A stretch of DNA of 64,000 nt from Prauserella marina (GCF_002240355.1 NZ_CP016353.1:4390501-4454500), one strand, 5' to 3'; counted from the stretch's first letter, positions 7,252 to 15,295 are shown. Translations and numbers: made by a program. Notes: generated by a model not told the origin, from the sequence alone.

Positions 7252-9230
7252 CTACCCCCGGCGACACACCATGGAAAGAACTAGATCCATCGCCCACTAC
7301 TAACACGGCTGAATCCGGCTCGGTAGTCGGTATGCAAGCCGAACAAATACACAACTCAACCGTCAATATAAACGCTGCCACTCCTCCCGAGGTCAAGTTC
7401 GGTTACGCTCGGCAGCTCCTCCATGAGGGCAACGCCTACCTAGCGCGCGAACTCATCCGTGACGTGTTGAAGGCCGGTTTCACCACAGGCATCGTGCAGT
7501 TTCACTGGGTTCTCGCCACGCTCAGCACACGATCCTTGCGCGACCTCGAACCACATGAGCAACGCGACCTCAACCGTCTCCTGGCCAACCAGAACACGAC
7601 CGGCGACGACTGGGCGCGCGCGCTCCAAGCTATCCAAGCTCTGCTGGAGGTACAAAGGAAGCCCGGATATGACCCCTCCCCCGCGATGGCCAAGCTTGAC
7701 GCGCTCGACGAGCGACTCCAGGCACAGATCAGAAAGCACCTGCAAGTCGTACTCACCGGCGCGGTGAAGGAGGAGATCTGGACTCGCATGCGCGCAGACG
7801 CGGAGCGCGAACAGTTCGCGAACAACCGCGAAAATCGCGTCTGGGCTTATTTTTACCCCCAACCCGCGGCAGCTCGTGTGAGAACACCAGATGAACCAGA
7901 CGTCACTACTCGCGACCGCCTCCATGCCATCGCTATGTCGAGCTTGGCCGTCCTGGCAGTGACCTACCTCGGCTGGCTGGTACTGGAACAGCCAGCACTC
8001 TTGGCGGCTTTCGTCGCCACCATCGCTGCCGGATATGTCGCCGTAGCCAACGGCCTGGAATGGTGCCGCCGCGTCCGGCTCTGCAACCTCCGAGATCGCG
8101 ACTATCACACTCAACGCGGCGTGAAATGGTTGCCCGATAAAGGGTTCGCCAGCGAAATCGACTCGGCATTCGAATACTACGCACACAAATACACGCACGG
8201 CGACTCCCATCAAGAACAGTGGCTCGCCTCCACGCGAGGAATCCGCACTATGCGGCGCAACGAAATTGTCGAGCTATACCGGGAAGAGCGCATCTCCGCC
8301 GAACAAGTCAAATGGCTTATCAGATACATCGTCGGCGACCTTCGCGACCGATGGAAGCGCGGCGCCCTCATGGAACATCGCGAACGCTACCGCGTTGCGC
8401 GCTTCACCAAGATATGGTTCGCAGCCGCGGTCACCGTATTTCTTGGCACGGGGGGCGTGGTTATCACCGCTGCCGCCCACATACAGCCCGTCTTCGCCGC
8501 ATTCGCTGCCGTGATCACCGTGGTCAGCGGATCCTTCGCGCTGAAACAGTGGCTGCACATCACCTGCGAACACTTGCGCTTCGCCGAAGATACAGAAGAG
8601 TTCGCCCGGGTGAAGGCCGAGCGAATCGCTGCTCATGACCGGTGGAGAAACAAGCTCAAGAAGGCACGCCCTGCCGAGAAGGAAATGGAGACCTGGCTCA
8701 ACGCCGACACCACCTTGCTCCTCGATGAGACTCTTCGCCACTACTCTCTGAGCTGGAACGACATCATCACCTACTCCTACCTGCGCACTCCGAAAACCGG
8801 CAGCAAACGATCGAGGAGACACAGAGGCCCCTCGCGCGCATCACAATATGACGTCCGGATCTGGCTCATCACCGTCGATGGCGTCCGTGAAGTCCACAGC
8901 GACCTCAACTTCGAGAAAGCCAGCTTCATGGGGCGCAGCCGCACCAACTTCCGGTTCGATACAGTTTCCTCCGTCGGTGTCAAAACTCCCGACCAACTCA
9001 GCTACACCCTCGAACTGACCCTCAACAACGGCCCCGCACGACCGATCACCATCACCGACACCGGACAGCAACACCACCGCCCCGACGAGAATCCCACCGA
9101 ACTCAGCAGAACCAATCTCGCCGCAACCGGGTTCACACATACCCTTCGCGTACTCGAAGGCATCGCCGCCGAAGGAAAAGGGTGGATCTCACGCCACGCC
9201 AATACCACCGGCGACCGCGCCACACTCTGA
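7248..9230 (+). CDS. 4-TM protein with N-terminal amyloid-like motif and helical-repeat domain
   Basis: 660 residues, not a named family I recognise. Residues 20-42 contain SVVGMQAEQIHNSTVNI, matching the motif in the preceding nucleosidase (common core VGxQAxQxxxSTVx[FI]). Residues ~47-185 are helical and TPR-like (KFGYARQLLHEGNAYLARELI...). Two membrane hairpins follow: ~227-268 and ~388-438, each a helix pair. The second, with the following charged helix (LRFAEDTEEFARVKAERIAAHDRW), resembles SLATT-type 2-TM effector modules. Residues ~525-640 are soluble and strand-rich. The start overlaps the upstream stop (GTGA). I infer the membrane partner, possibly pore-forming or sensing, of the nucleosidase. 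Base composition is visibly lower in GC than in neighbouring genes, which suggests horizontal acquisition. Confidence 0.65.
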   Translation: MTTPGDTPWKELDPSPTTNTAESGSVVGMQAEQIHNSTVNINAATPPEVKFGYARQLLHEGNAYLARELIRDVLKAGFTTGIVQFHWVLATLSTRSLRDLEPHEQRDLNRLLANQNTTGDDWARALQAIQALLEVQRKPGYDPSPAMAKLDALDERLQAQIRKHLQVVLTGAVKEEIWTRMRADAEREQFANNRENRVWAYFYPQPAAARVRTPDEPDVTTRDRLHAIAMSSLAVLAVTYLGWLVLEQPALLAAFVATIAAGYVAVANGLEWCRRVRLCNLRDRDYHTQRGVKWLPDKGFASEIDSAFEYYAHKYTHGDSHQEQWLASTRGIRTMRRNEIVELYREERISAEQVKWLIRYIVGDLRDRWKRGALMEHRERYRVARFTKIWFAAAVTVFLGTGGVVITAAAHIQPVFAAFAAVITVVSGSFALKQWLHITCEHLRFAEDTEEFARVKAERIAAHDRWRNKLKKARPAEKEMETWLNADTTLLLDETLRHYSLSWNDIITYSYLRTPKTGSKRSRRHRGPSRASQYDVRIWLITVDGVREVHSDLNFEKASFMGRSRTNFRFDTVSSVGVKTPDQLSYTLELTLNNGPARPITITDTGQQHHRPDENPTELSRTNLAATGFTHTLRVLEGIAAEGKGWISRHANTTGDRATL

Positions 9231-9315
9231 CAACAGGTTCGTTGTCCCTCTTAGCGGCACACGGCTTTCCTCGCTCCGCCAGGTGCGGGCCTGCCTCGGG
9301 GCATACAGCCGAACT

Positions 9316-9344
9316 GGCCCGCACCGGCCTCGCCGGTGCGGGCC
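9316..9344. terminator. 13-bp GC hairpin between convergent genes
   Basis: Arms 9316-9328 and 9332-9344 pair perfectly around a CTC loop. It lies between the end of the nucleosidase operon (9230) and the convergent gene ending at 9350, so it can serve both. Confidence 0.7.
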
Positions 9345-9349
9345 CTCGG

Positions 9350-9739
9350 TCAACCGGCGAACGGGCGCACGAAGCCCGCGATCCGTGAGGTGACGACCGC
9401 CGTCCCGTCGTCGATCATGCCGCGCATACCCGCCAGCACCCGCTCGTCCGGCGAGCCATGAACCTGGAAATCCACCACCGTGCAGTGCGCGGAGACGTTG
9501 TCGATCTGGGCTTCGGACACCCGCCAGTGTTCGAGAACCGCGGCCGAATCCGGGTACATCTGGTAGCTGTAGGCCAGCATTCGGTCGGCATCCACAAACG
9601 TCTGCACCATGACCTGTGGCGCGTTGCGTTCCACGAAGTCGACGGCGTCGCGGACAGCCGCGGTGAATTCCTCCAGGTGGCCCTCGGTGATGCGCATGGT
9701 GTTGCGGAACAGGATCATCTCGTCTGCTTGCAGGCTCAT
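9350..9739 (-). CDS. Small ABM-like (dimeric alpha/beta barrel) protein, hypothetical
   Basis: 129 residues beginning MSLQADEMILFRNTMRI. The pattern of a strand with charged residues, the long helix EGHLEEFTAAVRDAVDFVERNAP, the strands VMVQTFVDADRMLAYSYQMYPD, and the helix AAVLEHWRVSEAQ fits the antibiotic-biosynthesis-monooxygenase / ferredoxin-like alpha+beta barrel superfamily (HEHW-type halves). No catalytic residues are diagnostic, so function is open; such proteins range from quinol monooxygenases to ligand-binding dimers. It is on the same strand as, and 34 bases downstream of, the M23-like gene, so they may be co-transcribed. Confidence 0.55.
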   Translation of the reverse strand: MSLQADEMILFRNTMRITEGHLEEFTAAVRDAVDFVERNAPQVMVQTFVDADRMLAYSYQMYPDSAAVLEHWRVSEAQIDNVSAHCTVVDFQVHGSPDERVLAGMRGMIDDGTAVVTSRIAGFVRPFAG

Positions 9740-9772
9740 GGTGCGATTCTGATATCTCCACCATGGTGGAGG

Positions 9773-10399
9773 TCAATGGGCATGGCTTTCGCGGACGACG
9801 ATCTCGCCATTGCGCGGTAGCGATCCGTTGAACGTCAAGCGCACGGCGTCGGCATGCTCGACGTCGCGGCTGTCGACCGCTTGCACGTGAAGGTGCGGCT
9901 CGGTGCTGTTGCCGGAATTCCCGCAGCGGCCGACCACGTCGGCGATTCGCACTCGTTGCCCCGGTCGAACCTCGGCGGTGCCGCGTTGAAGGTGACACAG
10001 GGCGACCACGATGCCGTCGCTCTCGATCAGCACGTGGTTACCGGCGAGCGCTGTCCAGCCGGCCTCGGCTCGGCGGCGCTGGGTCAGCGCGTATCCGATC
10101 GAGGGCAGGCCGCGATACGCCGGATGGTCGGCTTCGCTGTCGTGCACGGCCACGACAATCCCCTCGACAGGCGACGAAACCGGCCACCCGAAGCCGGGGA
10201 ACTTCTCGGGTGCTTCCGGCCGGAGAAGGGAGCCGAGCGTCACCGGCGCCGTGCGTCCGGTGTCGCCGACGGGCACGAAGTCGATCGCGTAGGACGTGGC
10301 GAACAGGGTCGTACCGTGACTGGGCACCCGGTCGGCGGGGCTGTTCCGGACCAGCCAGCTGCCGGAGAACGGGTACTCCATGTCGATGGACGCAGCCAT
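9773..10399 (-). CDS. M23-family (LytM-like) metallopeptidase domain protein
   Basis: 208 residues from the ATG at 10399, chosen because GGGAGGG lies six bases upstream; an upstream GTG at 10492 lacks such a site. The fold is a LytM/M23 beta-sheet: the segment AIDFVP in place of the usual HxGxD, the strand GIVVAVHDSEADH, then VLIESDGIVVALCHLQRGTAEVRPGQRV and GRCGNSGNSTEPHLHVQ. The latter supplies the H(x)H zinc ligands (PHLHVQ) and the GxSGNS turn. No signal peptide is visible, and the first His ligand position looks substituted (ATSYAIDF), so it may be a cytosolic or inactive homologue. It is divergent from the reductase at 10600, sharing a palindrome-bearing promoter region. Confidence 0.7.
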   Translation of the reverse strand: MAASIDMEYPFSGSWLVRNSPADRVPSHGTTLFATSYAIDFVPVGDTGRTAPVTLGSLLRPEAPEKFPGFGWPVSSPVEGIVVAVHDSEADHPAYRGLPSIGYALTQRRRAEAGWTALAGNHVLIESDGIVVALCHLQRGTAEVRPGQRVRIADVVGRCGNSGNSTEPHLHVQAVDSRDVEHADAVRLTFNGSLPRNGEIVVRESHAH

Positions 10400-10533
10400 G
10401 TGGATCCCTCCCGGCAGTCGGCAGACGCACGGGCAGCCGTTCGTTGCCCGGACTCGCATTCTCCCATCGCGCGTGATCGGAATACGGCACAACGCGGCCT
10501 TCCGGCTTCTTGCGACTCCGACTCATGCGTGCC

Positions 10534-10569
10534 ATTATGAACACCTGTTCACGAACAGATGTTCATAAT
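10534..10569. promoter_or_regulatory. 36-bp near-perfect palindrome, TetR-type operator
   Basis: Arms 10534-10550 and 10553-10569 match at 16 of 17 pairs; the core reads TGAACACCTGTTC / GAACAGATGTTCA. It lies in the divergent promoter region between the M23-like gene and the reductase and is strikingly AT-rich for this genome. Length and symmetry fit a TetR/AcrR operator, but no TetR gene is adjacent. Confidence 0.6.
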
Positions 10570-10599
10570 TAATGGAGAGTGACCGAGAAGGGGTCCGGC

Positions 10600-11514
10600 G
10601 TGAGACGGGTGGTGATTCTGGGCGGCTACGGGGCGGTGGGCCGCGAAGTGGTCGCCGGGTTGCTCGGCCATGTTCCGGACGTCGTCGTCGCGGGCCGCGA
10701 TCTTGCCAAGGCAGGCACGGTGGCCGGAGCGACCCCACTCCGGCTCGACCTGCGGGACGACGACCTGTCCCTGCTCGACGCCGACGCTGTCGTCATGTGC
10801 GCCGATCAGGAGAACGTCCGCGGCGCGCGCGCCTGCCTCGCTCGCGGTGTCCACTACGTCGACGTGTCAGCCGACCACAAGGTGCTCACGGGAATCGGGG
10901 AGCTTCACAATCTTGCCGTCGAGCACGAGGCGACAGCTGTACTGAGTGTCGGTCTCGTGCCTGGCGTCACGAACCTCTTGGCGCGCTCCCTGAATGGCGA
11001 TGACACGGACATCGGAGTGCTGTTGGGCCTCGGCGAACACCATGGCCCCTCAGCGGTGCGATGGACCCTCGACGCGCTCGGCGATGTCGGGGAATCCTGG
11101 CGCATGCGGTTTCCGGCTCCCTACGGAGAGCGTGTCGTTCACGGTTTCCCTTTCTCCGACCAGTTCACGTTGCCCGGCAAGGTACGTACGGGCCTGTGCC
11201 TTGATTCGCGTGCCATGAGCGCGTTTCTCCCCCGCATCGGGAAGTTCCGGCACGCCAAGCCGCTGAGCTGGCTGCTGCGCAATGTCCACTTCGGTCGTGA
11301 CGGGTTCGCGGTTGCCGCCGCTTCCAACGGAAAAGTCATGGCGTTCAGCGGTCGGCGGCAAAGCCGGGCGACCGGTTTGGTCGCGGCGATGGTCGTCCGC
11401 CGACTTGCCGGAATGTCTCCCGGCGTTCAGCACATCGAAAACGCCGTCGGCACCGACTTCCTCCCGGAACTGGCCGACCACGGATTCAACCTCGACGAAT
11501 ACCAAACCCGGTGA
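10600..11514 (+). CDS. Saccharopine dehydrogenase-like NAD(P)-binding reductase
   Basis: About 304 residues from the GTG at 10600, preferred because AAGGGG lies seven bases upstream; a GTG at 10579 has its purine stretch only one base away. The N-terminal Rossmann motif is VVILGGYGAVGREV. The next segments (DADAVVMCADQENVRGARACLARGVHYVDVSAD) match saccharopine-dehydrogenase / trans-acting enoyl reductase-like proteins, where this loop precedes the substrate domain. The reaction is unknown. Its promoter region holds the 36-bp palindrome at 10534-10569, so it is probably repressed by a TetR-type protein encoded elsewhere. Confidence 0.7.
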   Translation: MRRVVILGGYGAVGREVVAGLLGHVPDVVVAGRDLAKAGTVAGATPLRLDLRDDDLSLLDADAVVMCADQENVRGARACLARGVHYVDVSADHKVLTGIGELHNLAVEHEATAVLSVGLVPGVTNLLARSLNGDDTDIGVLLGLGEHHGPSAVRWTLDALGDVGESWRMRFPAPYGERVVHGFPFSDQFTLPGKVRTGLCLDSRAMSAFLPRIGKFRHAKPLSWLLRNVHFGRDGFAVAAASNGKVMAFSGRRQSRATGLVAAMVVRRLAGMSPGVQHIENAVGTDFLPELADHGFNLDEYQTR

Positions 11515-11530
11515 TGGCCGCGTCGGCTAA

Positions 11531-11734
11531 TCATTCCACCGCTTCGCGATCACTCGTCTTTGTCAACCTTCTTCGCGACCACATTCCAATCAGAAACACA
11601 CATTGCGCCGGAAACAGGACGTAAATAAAGTTGACCTCGAATATGAAAGCAGCCAAGGGAGTCAAAAACATCCTGATCGTCCCCACGACCATGAGGGCGA
11701 TACAGAAACCACCGAGAAAACCTGTTTCGTTCAC
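11531..11734 (-). CDS. Small two-helix membrane protein, hypothetical
   Basis: 67 residues from a GTG with GGGAG seven bases upstream. Two hydrophobic helices (GFLGGFCIALMVVGTIRMFL and EVNFIYVLFPAQCVFLIGMW) are followed by a basic, polar tail RRRLTKTSD. Lower GC than its surroundings. No family recognised. The good ribosome site and membrane character support a real gene, but there is no independent evidence. Confidence 0.45.
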   Translation of the reverse strand: MNETGFLGGFCIALMVVGTIRMFLTPLAAFIFEVNFIYVLFPAQCVFLIGMWSRRRLTKTSDREAVE

Positions 11735-11769
11735 CGGTCCACTCCCAGCGCCGTTACCGATCGGTCGGG

Positions 11770-12531
11770 TCAGTCCTGCGTTGTTTCGGAGTTGAACTCG
11801 GGCGGTGCCTGCAAATCACGGGCGCGAAACAGGACGGCGTGCTCGACGCCCATGGCTTTGCCGCTCATCGCGGTGAACATCGGGATGAAGTCAGCGGGAG
11901 CGGGATGCTCCGGCAGCGCGGCCAGGTACGCGGCGTGCGCCTCAAGCGAGGCGACGCCGCGGCGCAGCGGTTCACCCGTGACGTCGACGCCGTGGGTCGC
12001 ACCGGAACCGGCGAGCCCGGGAACGAGGAACCAGCGCACCGAGTGCGGTTCGAGTCCTTCGTCATCGACCTGTTCAGGGAAAACCCACCGGTTGTCCGCG
12101 TCGCGCAGCGCATCGAGCGTCGCCAGCCCGGCCGCACGGTGATCGGCCTGTTCGAAACCGTGTGGCGTGTCGATATCGGTCCCACCGCCGAGCACGACAT
12201 CGGGCTTGAACCGGCGGATCTCCCTGCAAATGTCCCGTCTCAGGTCGAGGCTGTAGACGAGCACACCATCGGGATGTTCGAGCACGGTCAGGTCCTCGAC
12301 CCCGACGGCGGCACAGGCGGCGCGCTGCTCGGCGACGCGCAGACGCGCCGTTTCCTCGGGAGGATTCGGCATACCGGCCTCACCACGGGTGAGCAGGAGA
12401 TAGCCAACCCGAATGCCGCGCGCGGTCCAGCGGGCGACGGCCGCGGACGTGCCGTACTCCATGTCGTCTGGGTGCGCCACGACGCAGAGCACGCGCTGGA
12501 AAGACTCCTCGGGAAGAGCAGACAGTGGCAT
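11770..12531 (-). CDS. PIG-L family N-acetylglucosaminyl deacetylase-like protein
   Basis: 253 residues; the ATG at 12531 is preferred because GGAAGG lies nine bases upstream of it and directly abuts the alternative ATG at 12540. The zinc-site motif AHPDD (VLCVVAHPDDMEYG) and the later HxxH-like segment (FEQADHRAAG) define the PIG-L/LmbE superfamily, which includes MshB (GlcNAc-inositol deacetylase) and Mca (mycothiol S-conjugate amidase). The substrate is not set by sequence alone; isolated PIG-L copies in actinomycetes often act on glycosides of specialised metabolites. No operon partner is evident: a two-helix protein lies 36 bases downstream on the same strand. Confidence 0.8.
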   Translation of the reverse strand: MPLSALPEESFQRVLCVVAHPDDMEYGTSAAVARWTARGIRVGYLLLTRGEAGMPNPPEETARLRVAEQRAACAAVGVEDLTVLEHPDGVLVYSLDLRRDICREIRRFKPDVVLGGGTDIDTPHGFEQADHRAAGLATLDALRDADNRWVFPEQVDDEGLEPHSVRWFLVPGLAGSGATHGVDVTGEPLRRGVASLEAHAAYLAALPEHPAPADFIPMFTAMSGKAMGVEHAVLFRARDLQAPPEFNSETTQD

Positions 12532-12540
12532 AACGACCAT

Positions 12541-12941
12541 CCTTCCGCCTTTCAGGTCCGAAGCTCACACCTCTGACCTGCCGATTGCCGCAGCCGACAA
12601 CGACCGGCAGCGAGCCCCATCAGAGTGCGGCACGCTCACGAATAGGAGAAGCAGCGACTGGCCATGCACGCGCTCTTGCTCGAAAATACCTGCGAAACCG
12701 GAACCGATCCGGGACGAAACGTGAACACGACACCCCGCCCGGTTCGGCGGCCACGCACAAGCTGCCGAGTCGGCGACGAATTACCGAGCCTCGGCGGGCG
12801 ACCGACGCGTGGAGACCGTGCGCGTTGCGAGCTACCGTTTCGACGTCCGGAAGGCGGGACCGCCAGGACCCGGCTGACAACCAGGCGGGCCCGAGCCAAA
12901 CTTTTTCGATCCAGACTCGATATACTCGCAGGTCAAGAAGT
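12541..12941. other. Non-coding stretch including the CRISPR leader
   Basis: No supported gene in about 400 bases. The last ~55 bases before the first repeat are the AT-rich part (AAACTTTTTCGATCC, then GATATACTCGCAGGTCAAGA) and look like a type I-E leader end. Confidence 0.5.
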
Positions 12942-13274
12942 GTCTTCCCCGCACGCGCGGGGGTGGTCCCTGGTCCTGAAGCTGGTCCCCGAGCTGGCCC
13001 CGGTCTTCCCCGCACGCGCGGGGGTGGTCCCGCCCGACCCAACGCAGACGGTCGGACGGAACCGTCTTCCCCGCACGCGCGGGGGTGGTCCGTCGTGGCG
13101 CGAGTGTCGGACCTGGAGGCCCTGGTCTTCCCCGCACGCGCGGGGGTGGTCCCTTCATCCGGAGGGGGAAGTCATGAGCAGGCACGTCTTCCCCGCACGC
13201 GCGGGGGTGGTCCTTACTGAGCGCACCAGCCTGGTCAACCGTGCCTGTCTTCCCCGCACGCGCGGGGGTGGTTT
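12942..13274 (+). CRISPR. Type I-E-like CRISPR array, 6 repeats and 5 spacers, no cas genes in the window
   Basis: Six 28-base repeats start at 12942, 13003, 13064, 13125, 13186 and 13247, exactly 61 bases apart, giving five 33-base spacers. The repeat begins GTCTTCCCCGCACGCG and ends GGGGGTGGTCC, with the inner CCCCGC/GCGGGG palindrome of I-E repeats in actinomycetes. The first five copies are identical; the last ends GGTTT instead of GGTCC, marking it as the trailer end. The AT-rich leader is therefore on the left and transcription is rightward. No cas3, cascade or cas1/cas2 gene occurs in the 64 kb, so the array is remote or orphan. Confidence 0.97.
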
Positions 13275-13335
13275 CCCGGCCGCCGCCGCACCGTCGATGC
13301 AAGTCCCCTGCGCATCTCGCGCCGACCGAGATCGG

Positions 13336-13692
13336 TCAACCCTCGGTGAGCTTGGGATGTCCCACGCTCGCAGCCTCAAGCCACACGGTCCGCGCTTCGG
13401 CATCGATCAGATACCAGACGCGACCCGCTCCGGTGACTTCGATCTGCCACCGGGGCAGGTCGTCCTTGGCCTGAACTGAACCTGTCGCGAGTCCGCCTTT
13501 GAGCTGGTGGTGCCGATTGCTGACGCCCTGGCCGGGACGAGTGCGCAGGATGTCCCACGCCGTACGCAGGTTGTTCCCAGCCGTGTTGGTCAGCTTTTGC
13601 CAGCCCTTGATGGCTTCGGTTTTGGCATAGCGGATCTTCCACTCGTCGCTGACCGTAGGCGGCGCGACGTCATCACCGCGTTTTGGGCTCAT
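13336..13692 (-). CDS. RelE/ParE-like toxin of a type II toxin-antitoxin pair
   Basis: 118 residues. The order helix-helix (EAIKGWQKLTNTAGNNLRTAWDILRTRP) followed by basic and strand-forming segments (RHHQLKGGLATGSV, LPRWQIEVTGAGRVWYLID, TVWLEAASVGHP) fits the RelE/HigB/ParE fold of mRNA interferases or gyrase inhibitors. The final VWLEAASVGHPK corresponds to the C-terminal strand of that family. Its ATG overlaps the stop of the upstream antitoxin by four bases (ATGA), the classic TA coupling with the antitoxin first. It ends 61 bases from the CRISPR array. Target not predicted. Confidence 0.7.
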   Translation of the reverse strand: MSPKRGDDVAPPTVSDEWKIRYAKTEAIKGWQKLTNTAGNNLRTAWDILRTRPGQGVSNRHHQLKGGLATGSVQAKDDLPRWQIEVTGAGRVWYLIDAEARTVWLEAASVGHPKLTEG

Positions 13693-14162
13693 GCGGTCGT
13701 GGAATCAGGGGCGGCGACCTCGCCGAGGTCGTCCCCTCGCTTCTTCAAGACCGCCAGTACCTCGGGGTCGGCGTAGACGCCCGCGGTGTTCTTCCACATG
13801 GCGATCACGTGCGCCACCGGGGCAGGATTGCCCAGCGATTCGGCGGCTTCGAGCACATCCATGAGTTCGACCACGAATGCCTGCACGTCCGGCTTCGGCA
13901 AGAACCGCACCCACGGGAACACGGTCGGCAGGACCTCGGTCGCGAGCGTCCGCACACGGTCGTCCTTCTGCATCATCGCCACGAACAGTTTTGTGGTAGC
14001 TGAGGTCACCTCGGCCTCTTCTGCTGCCCGGCTGGCCGTGCTCAGCACCAGATCCTCGCCGTCGCGACGGCGGACCTGCAAAGCCCGAGCCCCGTGGAGT
14101 TTCTTCACGGTATCGACCGGGCGGTTCACAAGTTCAGAAAAGGTGACTTCAGGTGCAGCCAT
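13689..14162 (-). CDS. Phd/YefM-like antitoxin
   Basis: 157 residues from the ATG at 14162 (MAAPEVTFSELVNRPVDTV). The N-terminus FSELVNRPVDTVKKLHGAR, then LQVRRRDGEDLVLSTASR, matches prevent-host-death-type antitoxins: a small beta-sheet DNA-binding region with the sequence 'RRDGEDLVL'. A longer helical C-terminal part (~60-140) follows, likely for toxin binding. Longer upstream starts read through a low-complexity arginine/serine stretch and are rejected. A split inverted repeat ACTTTC...GAAAGT immediately upstream of the ATG may be the autoregulatory operator. Confidence 0.7.
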   Translation of the reverse strand: MAAPEVTFSELVNRPVDTVKKLHGARALQVRRRDGEDLVLSTASRAAEEAEVTSATTKLFVAMMQKDDRVRTLATEVLPTVFPWVRFLPKPDVQAFVVELMDVLEAAESLGNPAPVAHVIAMWKNTAGVYADPEVLAVLKKRGDDLGEVAAPDSTTA

Positions 14163-14184
14163 ACTTTCAAAGTACCTCGAAAGT
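14163..14184. promoter_or_regulatory. Possible antitoxin operator
   Basis: ACTTTC at 14163-14168 and GAAAGT at 14179-14184 are inverted. The segment AAAGT(A)CCTCGA is also directly repeated here. It abuts the antitoxin start codon, where Phd-type autoregulation is expected. Confidence 0.35.
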
Positions 14185-14338
14185 CCTCGAACTCCAACCC
14201 CTGAGGCCCTCGCAGCGAACACGAAACGATCCACCTTCACCCGTTGCCGTACGGAACGGAACCGATACGGACTGTGGCGTATGCTGACCGGGCTTTGGCG
14301 CGATGAAGAGCTACGGGCGCGACCGGTCAGGGGGGCCG

Positions 14339-15295
14339 ATGACGAACGGGCGCAGGCGGGTTCGCGTTGCCGGACACCACAATGAGCGCGCCGGCCCGCG
14401 ACAACCACCGAAGAAGCGAACGAAACTCGTCGCGATCCTGACTACCGCAGGCGTCGCGGTGGGACTCGCGACCGGGATACTGACCCTGCTAGACCGGACC
14501 GGAGCCACGGTGAACGAGGCGTTCACCGACCCGCTCGCGGTCAACGTCCGCTACACCGGCGCCGACGGTGCGACCGGTTCCGCCGTCGTCGTACCCTCCG
14601 AAATCACGGCGGATCCCCGCAAGGGCGGCGACATCCAGACCGCGATCGAACACTACGCCAACCACGGCGGATACGTACCCAAGCGCACGGTGTTCGACAT
14701 CCGGCTCACCGGGTTGCGCGAGGCCGAAGTCGCGGTCACCCGGATCCGCGCCGTCGAGGTTCGGCACGGACCTCCGGTGAACGGTACGTATCTGCTCAGT
14801 CCAGGACAGGGAACAGGTGACGTGGTCCCCGTACGCCTCGACCTCGACCACGAAGCGACCGAGATCGACGCCCGCAGAATGGTTCCTGCCGAGGGCGAGT
14901 TCGGGGAGCCCGTCGACGCGGGCCCCTACCCGGGGCAGGACAGAGGCGACCTCACGCTCGGCAAGAGCGAGAACGCGCGGATCGTCGTGGATACCGTCGC
15001 ACGCCAGCGATCGGCCGAATTCAAGATCGCCATCGACACGATGGTCGACGGCGAACCGCAGAGCCCGATCGTCGTCGGCACGGCGGGCGCGGGGAACACG
15101 GGCGAGCCGTTCCGGATCACCGCGGTATGCGAGGCGGGGACACCGGTGACGTATCGCGACGGTTACATTTGGACCGGTGGAATGGCGCGATCTCCCGAGC
15201 AGACGATCGAACGCATGCCGCCCGAGATACTCGAAGGCCCCGGAGTCGGCAGCCCGGAACACGAGCGCGAACGCTGGTGCGACGGCCTTTCGTAA
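14339..15295 (+). CDS. Membrane-anchored hypothetical protein
   Basis: 318 residues from the ATG at 14339, which follows AGGGGGG by three to four bases. A basic, proline-rich N-terminus (RQPPKKRTK) leads into one membrane helix, LVAILTTAGVAVGLATGILTLL. The remaining ~260 residues are predicted strand-rich and extracytoplasmic (VNVRYTGADGATGSAVVVP... DVVPVRLDLDHEATEIDAR). No family recognised. The topology resembles small actinomycete surface proteins with a beta-sandwich domain. Stands alone between the TA pair and the iron operon. Confidence 0.6.
   Translation: MTNGRRRVRVAGHHNERAGPRQPPKKRTKLVAILTTAGVAVGLATGILTLLDRTGATVNEAFTDPLAVNVRYTGADGATGSAVVVPSEITADPRKGGDIQTAIEHYANHGGYVPKRTVFDIRLTGLREAEVAVTRIRAVEVRHGPPVNGTYLLSPGQGTGDVVPVRLDLDHEATEIDARRMVPAEGEFGEPVDAGPYPGQDRGDLTLGKSENARIVVDTVARQRSAEFKIAIDTMVDGEPQSPIVVGTAGAGNTGEPFRITAVCEAGTPVTYRDGYIWTGGMARSPEQTIERMPPEILEGPGVGSPEHERERWCDGLS

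Noticed and set aside
5372-9230. CBASS or SMODS-type cyclic nucleotide system
   Set aside because: The SLATT-like helices and nucleosidase recall such systems, but no CD-NTase, SAVED or Cap2/Cap3-like gene is present.
12664-13479. Frames on both strands crossing the array that give repeated peptides such as FPARAGVVP and PRTRGGGP
   Set aside because: The repeats are translations of the 28-base CRISPR repeat at 61-base spacing; all frames shift as expected and none has a ribosome site.
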